From: Gordonia shandongensis DSM 45094
GTDB lineage: Bacteria; Actinomycetota; Actinomycetes; Mycobacteriales; Mycobacteriaceae
Direction: 5' to 3'
Assembly: GCF_000423025.1 (NCBI RefSeq)
Contig: NZ_KE383969.1
Span: 86,742 to 150,741, forward strand
DNA length: 64,000 bases
Each line of letters starts with the position of its first letter. The stretch's first letter is position 1. This document shows, piece after piece, positions 26,903 to 34,741 of the stretch. The notes beneath the pieces were generated by a model. It worked only from the letters and a program-made list of their open reading frames with translations. It made no database searches and had not been told where the DNA came from. The position numbers and the translations under genes were made by a program.

Positions 26903-27871
26903 ATGGACTTCCTCCTCAACGACATCCACACCGATCTGGCCGCGACCGTCGCCGCCGTCGGCGAGCGGGCGGGCGGCCCCGCGGTCGCCCGCGCCTGGAG
27001 CGAGGGCGATCGCGCCCCCGCGCTGACCGTCTACCGTCGGCTCGCCGAGGCCGGGATCACCGGTCTCCTGGTCGGCGACGATCTCGGCGGATCGGGCGCC
27101 GGCGCCACCGAGATGGTGGTCGCCCTGGAGCAGATCGGTCGCTGCGCACTCCCGGGACCGGTGGCCGAGACCTTCGCGGCCGTCCCCGCCGCCCTCGCCG
27201 CCGCGGGTGCCCGCGACGCCGTCGACGCCCTCCTCGCGGGCCGACCGGCGACTCTCGCCGCCGCCGACACCGCGTACCGGGCCGCGGCCCCCGCCGACGC
27301 GGACGTCTACCTGCTGCGCGACGGCACCCTGTCGTCGGCCGCGGTGGACGCCGAGCGTCCCTCGGTGGATCCCACCCGCATGGTCGCCGACGTCTCGGCC
27401 ACCGCCCCCCTCGGGTCGGTCGACGAGACCGCTGTCGCGCGGTTGGGCGCCCTGGCCACGGCGGCGGAGCTCATCGGGCTCGGTGCGGCGATGCTCGACC
27501 TCACCGCCGAGTACGCGAAGTCGCGCAAGCAGTTCGGTCGGGCGATCGGCTCCTACCAGGCGGTGAAGCACCATCTGGCCGACGTCGTGATCGGGATCGA
27601 GATGGCTCGCCCGCTGGTGCACGGCGCCGCCGTCGGAATCGACGGCAACACCCTGGGCACCGACGTCGACGTGGCCCGCGATGTGGCCGCCGCGAAGGTC
27701 GCGGCCGCCGATGCCGCGTACTTCGCGGCCCGCCGGAGCCTCCAGGTCCTCGGTGCCATCGGCTACACCGCCGAGCACGATCTGTCGCTGTATCTGACGA
27801 AGACCCGCGCGCTGGTGTCCGCGTGGGGCACACCAGCCCGGCACCGGGCCCGGATCCTGGAGACCCTGTGA
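26903..27871 (+). CDS. Acyl-CoA dehydrogenase, short FadE18-like partner subunit
   Basis: The 322-aa protein is shorter than normal acyl-CoA dehydrogenases. The C-terminal half has the FAD-binding RKQFGRAIGSYQAVKHHLADV and VLGAIGYTAEHDLSLYLTKTRAL, but the middle beta-barrel is reduced and no catalytic Glu is seen at either known position. This is the pattern of beta subunits in heteromeric FadE pairs such as FadE17-FadE18. Three bases separate it from the preceding fadE, and its stop overlaps the next gene in GTGA. Four genes in one unit suggest a single pathway. Confidence 0.85.
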   Translation: MDFLLNDIHTDLAATVAAVGERAGGPAVARAWSEGDRAPALTVYRRLAEAGITGLLVGDDLGGSGAGATEMVVALEQIGRCALPGPVAETFAAVPAALAAAGARDAVDALLAGRPATLAAADTAYRAAAPADADVYLLRDGTLSSAAVDAERPSVDPTRMVADVSATAPLGSVDETAVARLGALATAAELIGLGAAMLDLTAEYAKSRKQFGRAIGSYQAVKHHLADVVIGIEMARPLVHGAAVGIDGNTLGTDVDVARDVAAAKVAAADAAYFAARRSLQVLGAIGYTAEHDLSLYLTKTRALVSAWGTPARHRARILETL

Positions 27872-28968
27872 CCGCATCGGAGACCATCGGGGCCGAGGAT
27901 CGCGCGGCCCTCGCCGAATCGATTCGCGACCTGTTGCGTCGGCGGTCGGATTCCACCGCCGTCAGGGCCGCGATCACCCGGCCGGGCCGCATCGACCGCC
28001 CGCTGTGGGAGACGCTGTGCACCGAGATCGGTGTCGCCGCCCTCGCCGTCGACGAGGAGTTCGACGGCGCCGGCGCCACGTTCGCCGAGACTGCGCTGGC
28101 GGTCCGCGAGGTCGGCGCCGCCCTGGCGCCGGTGCCGGTGTTCTCCTCGGCCGTCCTCGCCGCGGGGGCCGTCCTCGCCGCCGGCGACCGGGAGGCCGCC
28201 GCCCGTCTGCTCGGCCCCCTCGCGTCCGGCGAGCGGATCGGCGCCCTGTGCTGGGCGGGCCCGCGGGGCTGGGAGCAGTCGGGGGTGTCGGCGGAGGCCG
28301 GCCTGCTGACGGGGACCGCCGAGTACGTCCTCGACGGCGAATCGGCCGACGTGTTCCTGGTGCTCGCCGGGCGCGCCGGTGATCCGGACGCCCCGCTGAC
28401 CCTGCACGAGGTGGATGCGGCGACCGCCGGGGTCACCATGACGGCGCTGCCGCTCCTCGACCCGACACGCGCGCTGGCCCGCGTCAGTTTCGACGAGGTG
28501 CCGTCGACCACCATCACGTCGCCGCCCGACATCGCCGACCGTGTCCGGACGCTCGCGTGGGCTCTGCTGTCGGCCGAGCAGACGGGCGGCGCGGCACGCG
28601 CGCTGGAGTTGACCGTGGAGCACACCGCGGCGCGTAAGCAGTTCGGTCGGCCGATCGGCTCCTTCCAGGCGCTCAAGCACGCGATGGCCGACATGTTCGT
28701 GCTCGTGGAGGCGATGACGTCGATCTCGACCGCCGCCGTCGACGCCGTGGTCGCCGGATCCGACGACGCCGGTGAGCTCGCCGCGGCCGCCCACACCTAT
28801 TGCTCCGAGGGCTACATGTCGGTGACCGGTCAGGCCGTCCAGCTGCACGGCGGCATCGGGATCACCTGGGAGCACGACATCGGGCTGCATTTCAAGCGCG
28901 CACAGGCCGACGCCCAGCTGTTCGGACAGCCGCACCGCTCGCTCGCGCTCGTCGACCTCGACGCCTGA
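27868..28968 (+). CDS. Acyl-CoA dehydrogenase family protein, second short-type subunit
   Basis: The 366-aa protein resembles the preceding FadE in type: HTAARKQFGRPIGSFQALKHAMADM, then AVQLHGGIGITWEHDIGLHFKRA. The N-terminal helical domain is intact (RDLLRRRSDSTAVRAA... EVGAALAPVPVFSS), the central barrel weak (LLTGTAEYVLDGESADVFLVLA). Like the partner upstream it lacks an obvious catalytic Glu. It may be an alternative beta subunit for the FadE17-like protein, as FadE32 and FadE33 are thought to be for FadE31. The GTG start at 27868 overlaps the upstream stop by four bases. Confidence 0.85.
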   Translation: MTASETIGAEDRAALAESIRDLLRRRSDSTAVRAAITRPGRIDRPLWETLCTEIGVAALAVDEEFDGAGATFAETALAVREVGAALAPVPVFSSAVLAAGAVLAAGDREAAARLLGPLASGERIGALCWAGPRGWEQSGVSAEAGLLTGTAEYVLDGESADVFLVLAGRAGDPDAPLTLHEVDAATAGVTMTALPLLDPTRALARVSFDEVPSTTITSPPDIADRVRTLAWALLSAEQTGGAARALELTVEHTAARKQFGRPIGSFQALKHAMADMFVLVEAMTSISTAAVDAVVAGSDDAGELAAAAHTYCSEGYMSVTGQAVQLHGGIGITWEHDIGLHFKRAQADAQLFGQPHRSLALVDLDA

Positions 28969-28980
28969 CGGGCTCCGCCG

Positions 28981-30228
28981 TCACTGGTGGCCGGCGAAGG
29001 TCAACGCGATCAGGACCACGTTGAGCACCACGATGGCGACGGCCGCCGCCGCGGACGCCCACTGCAGGGGCCGTCCGTCGGCGAATCGTCCCATGACCGC
29101 GGAGTCCGCGGTGTAGCGACGCAGCGGAATCACGGCGAACGGGATACCGAAGCTCAGCACCACCTGCGAGATGATCAGAGCCATCGTCGGGTCCACGCCG
29201 ACCGCCAGGACGATGATCGCGGGCACGAGCGTCACCGCTCGGCGGACGATCATCGGGTACCGCTTCGTCAGCAGTCCCTCCATGATCGCGCCGCCCGCAT
29301 ACGAGCCCACCGACGTCGACGCGATGCCGGAGGCCAGCAGACCCACGGCGAACGCGACGGCGACGACGGGTCCGAGCGCGTCGCGGACGGCGGCGTGCGC
29401 CCCTTCGATGGTGTCGGTGCCGTCGCGGCCGGGGAGGTTGGCCGCGGCCAGGACGAGCAGTGCGATGTTGACCGTCCCCGCGACGACGAGTGCGATCACC
29501 ACGTCCCACCGGGTGGCGGCCAGCAGCCTGCGGGTGCGCCGCTCGCCGCCGGCGTGCGATCCGGCGTCGCCGTGGCGGTCGACGACCAGCGAGGAGTGCA
29601 GGTAGATCGCGTGCGGCATGACGGTGGCGCCCAGCATGGAGGCGGCCAGCAGGACCGTCTCGGTTCCCGCGAGCCGCGGGACGAGGCCGCTCATGACGCC
29701 GCCGGCGTCCGGCGGGCTCACCGCGAGCCCGGCGAGGAAGCCGATGACGATGACGGCGAGGAGTGCGACGATGACCGTCTCGAACTGGCGTTGCCGACGT
29801 CGGTCGGCGGTGACCAGGAGGATCATCGACACCGCCCCGACGATCAGGCCGCCGAGCGGCAGGGGCAGACCGAACAGCAGGTTCAGGGCGATCGCACCGC
29901 CGATGACCTCGGCGATGTCGGTGGCACCGGCCACCAGTTCGGCCTGTCCCCAGAACAGGAGTCGCGAGCGCCGCGACAGTCGTCGACCGAGCAGCTGCGG
30001 GAACGTGCTGCCGGTGACCACGCCGATCTTCGCGGACTGATACTGCACCATGACCGCCATCGCGTTGGCGATGACCAGCACCCACACCAGCAGGTACCCG
30101 TATTTGGCGCCCGCGGTGATGTTCGCGGCGACGTTTCCCGGGTCGACGTATGCGATTGCGGCGACGAATGCGGGACCCAGCAGTCCTGCCGATCCCGCGT
30201 AGATCTTTGTTCGACTCCTCCTCAGCAC
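28981..30228 (-). CDS. mntH: Nramp-family divalent metal transporter
   Basis: The 415-aa protein has the Nramp TM1 motif AYVDPGNVAANI (residues about 26-37) and TM6 ATVMPHAIYLHSSL; D, N, M and H there bind Mn2+ or Fe2+. About eleven helices are visible. It imports Mn2+ with protons. The start is taken as GTG 30228 because no later ATG precedes TM1 in frame; AGGAGGAG lies inside the first codons, so the true start could be slightly further on. It runs convergent to the fadE operon with a 12-base gap and is divergent from the MBL operon. Confidence 0.9.
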   Translation of the reverse strand: MLRRSRTKIYAGSAGLLGPAFVAAIAYVDPGNVAANITAGAKYGYLLVWVLVIANAMAVMVQYQSAKIGVVTGSTFPQLLGRRLSRRSRLLFWGQAELVAGATDIAEVIGGAIALNLLFGLPLPLGGLIVGAVSMILLVTADRRRQRQFETVIVALLAVIVIGFLAGLAVSPPDAGGVMSGLVPRLAGTETVLLAASMLGATVMPHAIYLHSSLVVDRHGDAGSHAGGERRTRRLLAATRWDVVIALVVAGTVNIALLVLAAANLPGRDGTDTIEGAHAAVRDALGPVVAVAFAVGLLASGIASTSVGSYAGGAIMEGLLTKRYPMIVRRAVTLVPAIIVLAVGVDPTMALIISQVVLSFGIPFAVIPLRRYTADSAVMGRFADGRPLQWASAAAAVAIVVLNVVLIALTFAGHQ

Positions 30229-30246
30229 GTGGTGAGGCTAGCCCAT

Positions 30247-30259
30247 CGTAAATATTACG
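30247..30259. promoter_or_regulatory. Inverted repeat just upstream of mntH
   Basis: CGTAAATATTACG has perfect 5-bp arms around ATA and lies 19 bases before the mntH start, overlapping its expected promoter. It could be a metalloregulator site (MntR or Fur type) but does not clearly match a consensus I know. Confidence 0.5.
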
Positions 30260-30336
30260 GTCAACCGAACTCTTAATCGTGGACGATCGAATCGCAGGTC
30301 TCCGACCTCAAACCACAAGGTCAAGGCCCCTCATCG

Positions 30337-30362
30337 CCGGTGGGGTTGACAATCCCCACCGG
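30337..30362. repeat. Hairpin-forming inverted repeat in the mntH-MBL intergenic region
   Basis: CCGGTGGGG (30337-30345) and CCCCACCGG (30354-30362) are perfect 9-bp arms around an 8-base spacer containing TTGACAAT. The spacer could hold a -35 element for the MBL operon, so the repeat may be an operator rather than a terminator. It stands midway between divergent genes, where no terminator is needed. Confidence 0.5.
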
Positions 30363-30389
30363 ACATCGCACGCTGATCTCAACACAAAT

Positions 30390-30402
30390 TGAACATTGTT
30401 CA
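30390..30402. promoter_or_regulatory. Palindrome TGAAC-ATT-GTTCA upstream of the MBL-DLH-MBL-tetR operon
   Basis: Perfect 5-bp arms lie 29 bases before the first start codon. The GAACATTG/GAACAATG core recurs in the 21-bp tandem repeat at the start of the tetR gene of the same operon (32795-32836), which suggests both are recognised by that TetR protein. Confidence 0.6.
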
Positions 30403-30430
30403 TAGCTTCCTCGTGAGAACTCGGATCCCC

Positions 30431-31264
30431 ATGCGAACTGTCCACATCTTCGACGTGGCCCCACTGCGTCCACCCCTCGGCGGCGACGTGCCCACCCAGG
30501 CGCTGGTGGTGGTCGACGACGACCGGGTGACCGCCGTCGACGCCGGCTACCCGGTGGAGGTCTTCCACGATCCGTCCCCGATCGGATTCGAGGCCCGGTT
30601 CCTCCGCCTGCCGCCCCGACCCGACGCGGCGCTCGTCGGTCGCCTCGCCTCCGTCGGACTGTCGCCCGACCGACTGACCGACATCGTGGTGACGCATCTG
30701 CACAGCGAACACGCCGCCGGGATCGCCGACTTCCCGGAGGCGACGATCCACGTGTCCGCCATCGAACTCGCCGACGCGACCGAGCGGGCATCGCCGCGTA
30801 CCCGCCTGTCGTATCGCACCCGCTTCTTCGCCCACGGCCCCCGCTGGCGGCCGCACACCGGCGGATCGTCCTGGTTCGGCGTCGCCGACTGCACCGAGAT
30901 CTCCGAGGGGATCGTCCTGGTCCCTCTACCCGGACACACCGCGGGACACTGCGGTGTGGCGGTCCTGCTCGACGACGGGAACTGGCTGCTGCACACCGGC
31001 GACGCCGGCTACCGCGATCCGGTCAGCGGCCTGTCCGCAGCGTTCCCACTCGGACTGTACGAGCGGTTCACCGCCACCGACCGGGCCGCGCACCGCCAGA
31101 CCCTCGCGACCCTCCGGAGACTGGCGGCCCGCGACGGCGTCCACCTGTTGTCCTCGCACCGTATCCCGCTGCGACTCCCCCTCACCCTGACCGCCCCCTC
31201 GATTCGAACGGGCCCAGCCATTCGATCAGGCCCAGCCATTCGATCGACTGAGGAGAAGCCATGA
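30431..31264 (+). CDS. Metallo-beta-lactamase-fold hydrolase, lactonase-like (first copy)
   Basis: The 277-aa protein has an MBL fold. The metal motif reads THLHSEHAAGI, HxHxEH where most relatives have HxHxDH. Further His ligands are in PLPGHTAGHCGV and a metal-bridging Asp in LHTGDAGY; a late SSHRIP supplies the last His. The overall pattern is that of N-acyl-homoserine-lactonase-type enzymes, which open lactones, but the true substrate is unknown. The C-terminal tail holds an 18-base tandem repeat (31211-31245) encoding PAIRSG. The ATG at 31261 of the next gene overlaps the stop (ATGA). First gene of a four-gene operon. Confidence 0.8.
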   Translation: MRTVHIFDVAPLRPPLGGDVPTQALVVVDDDRVTAVDAGYPVEVFHDPSPIGFEARFLRLPPRPDAALVGRLASVGLSPDRLTDIVVTHLHSEHAAGIADFPEATIHVSAIELADATERASPRTRLSYRTRFFAHGPRWRPHTGGSSWFGVADCTEISEGIVLVPLPGHTAGHCGVAVLLDDGNWLLHTGDAGYRDPVSGLSAAFPLGLYERFTATDRAAHRQTLATLRRLAARDGVHLLSSHRIPLRLPLTLTAPSIRTGPAIRSGPAIRSTEEKP

Positions 31265-32019
31265 CGCCCGCCCACACCGACGACACCGGAATCACCGTCA
31301 CCAAGACCGTCGTGAACTCGGGGAACGACACCTTCGAGGCCCTCGTCGCCGTGCCGTCCGGCATCGACGGCCCCCGACCCGGCGTCCTGGTGATTCACGA
31401 CATCACCGGCAGCGAGGTGGACATCGAGCGGAACCTGCGGATCATCGCCGACCGCGGCTACGTGGCGTTCGCGCCACTGCTGTTCACCGTGGGCGCACGC
31501 CGCCCCGCGGCGTGCGTCGTGTCGGCGTTGACCTCACTCGCCACTCGCCGCGGCCGCGCCTTCGAGGTCATCGAGCAGGCGCGCGCGACGCTCGCCGACC
31601 TGCCCGAATGCACCGGCAGGGTGGCCGTCACCGGATTCTGCATGGGCGGCGGCTTCGCACTGCTCGTCGCGGACCGGACGTATGCGGCCGCGGCGCCGTT
31701 CTACGGCTCGGTCCTCACACACGGCTTCGCCGGCCCCGACATGTGCCCGGTCGTCGCATCGTTCGGCGCCCGCGACCCGATCCTGCCGCGCGGAGAGAAG
31801 CGCCTCACGAAGGCGCTCGACCGGCACGGCGTCGAACACGACACCAAGACCTACCCCGGCGTCGGACACAGCTTCGCCAACCAGATGGACGATCGCATCC
31901 CGCCCGCCCTGCTGCGGGTGATGGGATTCGCCTACGACGACGCGGCATCGACCGATGCGTGGGACCGCGTCTTCGCCTTCTTCGACCTCCAGTTCGGCCG
32001 CGACGAGGAACGCCGATGA
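31261..32019 (+). CDS. Dienelactone hydrolase family protein
   Basis: The 252-aa protein is an alpha/beta hydrolase of the DLH family. The nucleophile is Cys in TGFCMGGGFALLVA, the acid is D in FGARDPILP, and the His is in GVGHSFANQ, together the Cys-Asp-His triad of dienelactone hydrolases. It is expected to open an enol-lactone or related ester. It lies between two MBL-fold lactonase-like genes and overlaps both by four bases (ATGA at each end), so all three are coupled and probably act on related substrates. Confidence 0.88.
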   Translation: MTPAHTDDTGITVTKTVVNSGNDTFEALVAVPSGIDGPRPGVLVIHDITGSEVDIERNLRIIADRGYVAFAPLLFTVGARRPAACVVSALTSLATRRGRAFEVIEQARATLADLPECTGRVAVTGFCMGGGFALLVADRTYAAAAPFYGSVLTHGFAGPDMCPVVASFGARDPILPRGEKRLTKALDRHGVEHDTKTYPGVGHSFANQMDDRIPPALLRVMGFAYDDAASTDAWDRVFAFFDLQFGRDEERR

Positions 32020-32798
32020 GGATCCGCCACCTCAACTGCGGAACACTGCGACCGATCGGCACCGCCGCCATGGTCTGCCACGTTCTGCTCCTCGAGTCCG
32101 ACGACGGCCTGACGCTCGTCGACACGGGATTCGGACTCCGGGACGTCGCCGATCCCCGCGGTCGCCTCGGCAGATCGCTGATCACCGCGGTCCGACCGGA
32201 CCTCGACGAGTCCGAGACCGCGATCGCTCAGATCGCCGCGCTCGGGTTCGAGCCCCGCGACGTCACCGACATCGTGATGACCCACCTCGACTCCGATCAC
32301 TCCGGCGGCATCGACGACTTCCCCGCGGCCCGGCTGCACGTCAACGCCCGGGAGCTGGCCGACGCCGACGCGCAGCCGGGCCCCTCCCCCGCCGTGCGGT
32401 ACCGCCCCTGGCGCCGATCCACGCGCCCGGCCCACGTGCAGTCCTACGACCGGTTTCCGGACAGCTGGTTCGGCCTGCCGGCCACGACCCTCGCGACGCA
32501 CGGTGACGATCTCGCCTTCGTGACCCTCCCCGGCCACACCTCCGGTCACATGGGTGTCGCGGTGCGCGACGGCGACGGCTGGCTCCTCCACTGCGGCGAC
32601 GCCTTCTATCACCGCGGCGGGGTCTCAGGCGGCGGGGTGGCGATGACGATGCGGTTCGCACAGGCGGCATCGGCTCGGCATCCGCGCATCGCCCGACAGA
32701 CCCGGCGCCGCCTGGCGGATCTGCACGACCACGCGTCCGATACGGTGCGGTTGGTGTGCGCTCACGATGCCGTCCAATACGACCGAGCACGAGGGTGA
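32016..32798 (+). CDS. Metallo-beta-lactamase-fold hydrolase, lactonase-like (second copy)
   Basis: The 260-aa protein is a second MBL-fold enzyme in the operon. Its metal motif is MTHLDSDHSGGI; Asp in place of the second His (HxDxDH) is a known variant in this lactonase-like group. Other ligands are in TLPGHTSGHMGV and LHCGDAFYH. It shares with the first copy the RIRHLNCGTLRP-type start and a WFG segment before the GHTxGH motif, so the two are paralogues with different metal sites. The stop overlaps the GTG of the tetR gene. Confidence 0.82.
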   Translation: MRIRHLNCGTLRPIGTAAMVCHVLLLESDDGLTLVDTGFGLRDVADPRGRLGRSLITAVRPDLDESETAIAQIAALGFEPRDVTDIVMTHLDSDHSGGIDDFPAARLHVNARELADADAQPGPSPAVRYRPWRRSTRPAHVQSYDRFPDSWFGLPATTLATHGDDLAFVTLPGHTSGHMGVAVRDGDGWLLHCGDAFYHRGGVSGGGVAMTMRFAQAASARHPRIARQTRRRLADLHDHASDTVRLVCAHDAVQYDRARG

Positions 32799-32836
32799 CC
32801 GGGAACAATGGCGTCGTGACCGGGAACATTGGAGTC
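32795..32836. repeat. Two 21-bp tandem repeats at the tetR start, possible operator
   Basis: Units 32795-32815 and 32816-32836 differ at two positions; each starts GTGACCGGGAACA. A third partial unit starts at 32837. Each unit carries GAACAATG or GAACATTG, the half-site of the palindrome at 30390-30402. If these are operators, the coding start is more likely the third GTG (32837). Confidence 0.5.
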
Positions 32837-33475
32837 GTGACCGACAGCAGCAGCAACAGCAGCGCCCCGCCACCGGACGCCCACGGCACCCGGTGGGGCG
32901 ATCGCGAACAGCGCCGCCTCGACATCCTCCGCGCAGGCGAAGACCTGATCGTGTCGGGCGGCTACGACGCCCTGCGCATGCGCGATGTCGCAGCCGGCGC
33001 CGGCATCTCGCTCGGGACCGTCTACACCTATTACTCCACCAAGGAGTCGCTGTTCATCGCGGTCTTCGCCCAGCGACTCGACCGCATGCTGCCCGACCTC
33101 GAGCGTGCGGTCGCCGCCGCGCCGACCGCCGCCGCCGCCTTCATCGTCACGGCCGACGCCTACCGCGACGGCTACGCGACGTTCGGTCGGCAGTTCGATG
33201 CGCTGTCGCTCGTGACCGATGCGTCGGCCGTCCAGTCGGACGTCGCCGAGCATCTTCGCGCCGCCACGGCGCGCATGGTCACCAGTCTCGCCGGCACCCT
33301 CACCCGATTCGGCTACCGCGGCGACGTCGCGAAGGCCATGACGCTGCTGTGGTCGACGATGACCGGCCTGGCCAACCACTACAGCTCCGAGCGCCGCGAG
33401 TTCCTCCCCGTCGAGTGGAGCGCGGCCGTGGGCTTCACCGCCGAGACCCTCGCCGAGAGCCTCGGCCTGACCTGA
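32795..33475 (+). CDS. TetR-family regulator of the MBL-DLH-MBL operon
   Basis: The helix-turn-helix is RLDILRAGEDLIVSGGYDALRMRDVAAGAGISLGTVYTYYSTKESLFIAVFAQ, a standard TetR pattern. The ligand domain contains LTRFGYRGDVAKAMTLLWSTMTGLANHYSS. GTG codons at 32795, 32816 and 32837 are all in frame because of the 21-bp repeat; the first overlaps the upstream stop by four bases and is used here, but 32837 has a GGAG site and would leave the repeat outside the protein. As the last gene of the operon it probably responds to the lactone-type substrate and represses from 30390-30402. Confidence 0.8.
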   Translation: MTGNNGVVTGNIGVVTDSSSNSSAPPPDAHGTRWGDREQRRLDILRAGEDLIVSGGYDALRMRDVAAGAGISLGTVYTYYSTKESLFIAVFAQRLDRMLPDLERAVAAAPTAAAAFIVTADAYRDGYATFGRQFDALSLVTDASAVQSDVAEHLRAATARMVTSLAGTLTRFGYRGDVAKAMTLLWSTMTGLANHYSSERREFLPVEWSAAVGFTAETLAESLGLT

Positions 33476-33494
33476 CGGGGTGCGGCCCCAGCCG

Positions 33495-34634
33495 TCACCG
33501 GGCGAGCGAGCGGCTGATCACCAGGCGTTGGATCTGGTTGGTGCCCTCGAAGATCTGGGTGATCTTGGCCTCGCGCATGAACCGCTCCACCCGGAAGTCG
33601 CGGGTGTAACCGTAACCGCCGAACACCTGGACGGCGTCGGTGGTGACCTTCATCGCGGCGTCGGTCGCCACCAGCTTGGCCACCGAGGCGTTGCGCGAGT
33701 AGGGCTGTCCGGCGTCGCGCCGACGAGCGGCGTCGAGGTAGGTCGCACGCGCCGAGTCGACGGCCGCGGCCATGTCGGCGAGCACGAAGCCGAGCCCCTG
33801 GTGGTCGATGATCTTGCGGCCGAACGCACTGCGCTCCTGCGCGTACCGGACCGCCTCGTCGAGCGCGGCCTGGGCGATGCCGGTCGCGACGGCGGCGATG
33901 CCGAGACGGCCGGAGTCGAGGGCGCTGAACGCGATCTGCAACCCCTGCCCCTCGGCGCCGATCCGACGGTCGGCGGGGACCACGGCGCCGTCGTAGTGCG
34001 CCGCGGTCGTGGGGACGGCGGCCAGGCCCATCTTCTCCTCGGGTCTCCCGAACGACAGCCCCTCGGTGTCCTTGTCGACCAGGAAGCACGAGATGCCCTT
34101 CGAGCCCTCGCCCGTGCGCGCGAAGAGGTTGTAGAAGTCGGCGATGCCGCCGTGGGTGATCCACGCCTTCGATCCGGTGACCCGGTAGCCGTCGTCGACC
34201 GGCTCCGCCTTGCACGCGAGGGCTGCGGCATCGGAGCCGGCCTGCGCCTCGGAGAGGCTGTACGCCCCGATCGTCTGTCCGCCGAGCATGTCCGGAAGCC
34301 ACCGCTCCTGCTGCTCGCGGGTGCCGAAGGCCATCAGCGGATGGCAGGCGAGGCTGTGCACGCTGACCGCGACACCGACCGCCGCCCACCGTGCGGCGAT
34401 CTCCTCGAGCACCTGCAGATACACCTCGTAGGGCTGACCGCCGCCGCCCCACTCCTCGGGGTACGGGAGACTCAACAGCCCCGCCTCGCCGAGGGTCGCG
34501 AAGACGCCCTCCGGGTAGGTCTCGTTCTTCTCGTGCTCGTCGACGATCGGGTCGAGGACCTTGTCGGCGATGTCGCGGGTCAGCTCGATCAGGTCGCGGG
34601 CTTCCGAAGTCGGGAGCAGGCGGTCGACGGCCAC
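33495..34634 (-). CDS. Acyl-CoA dehydrogenase, homomeric FadE25-like
   Basis: The 379-aa protein has every feature of a self-sufficient acyl-CoA dehydrogenase: AYSLSEAQAGSDAAAL, WITHGGIADFY, ERSAFGRKIIDHQGLGFVLADM, QVFGGYGYTRDFRVERFMREAKI and, crucially, IFEGTNQIQRLVISRSLA with the canonical catalytic Glu. The GTG at 34634 (VAVDRLLP) with a GAGGAG site is preferred to the TTG at 34655, which lies against the operator array. It is divergent from a tetR gene. Short straight- or branched-chain acyl-CoAs are the likely substrates. Confidence 0.9.
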   Translation of the reverse strand: MAVDRLLPTSEARDLIELTRDIADKVLDPIVDEHEKNETYPEGVFATLGEAGLLSLPYPEEWGGGGQPYEVYLQVLEEIAARWAAVGVAVSVHSLACHPLMAFGTREQQERWLPDMLGGQTIGAYSLSEAQAGSDAAALACKAEPVDDGYRVTGSKAWITHGGIADFYNLFARTGEGSKGISCFLVDKDTEGLSFGRPEEKMGLAAVPTTAAHYDGAVVPADRRIGAEGQGLQIAFSALDSGRLGIAAVATGIAQAALDEAVRYAQERSAFGRKIIDHQGLGFVLADMAAAVDSARATYLDAARRRDAGQPYSRNASVAKLVATDAAMKVTTDAVQVFGGYGYTRDFRVERFMREAKITQIFEGTNQIQRLVISRSLAR

Positions 34635-34656
34635 GGGGTTCTCCTCGCTGTGCAAA

Positions 34657-34721
34657 CAGTACTGATTCCATCGCCAGAGTACTGTTGCCCGACCGGTACT
34701 ACAAGAGCCACTCCAGTACTG
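34657..34721. promoter_or_regulatory. Array of four GTAC-centred sites between fadE and tetR
   Basis: CAGTACTG occurs at 34657-34664 and 34714-34721. Between them are GAGTACTG (34677-34684) and CGGTACTA (34694-34701). Centres are 20, 17 and 20 bases apart. The array fills the whole 107-base region between the divergent starts and is the obvious target of the adjacent TetR protein. Confidence 0.7.
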
Positions 34722-34741
34722 TCCGGGGTAGAGTCGAACCC

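Noticed and set aside
30337..30362. Mn2+ riboswitch of mntH
   Set aside because: The hairpin is over 100 bases from the mntH start, on the far side of the likely promoter, and shows no yybP-ykoY type structure.
31211..31245. 18-bp tandem repeat as an operator for the DLH gene
   Set aside because: It lies in the coding end of the first MBL gene, is in frame, not palindromic, and encodes a simple PAIRSG tail.
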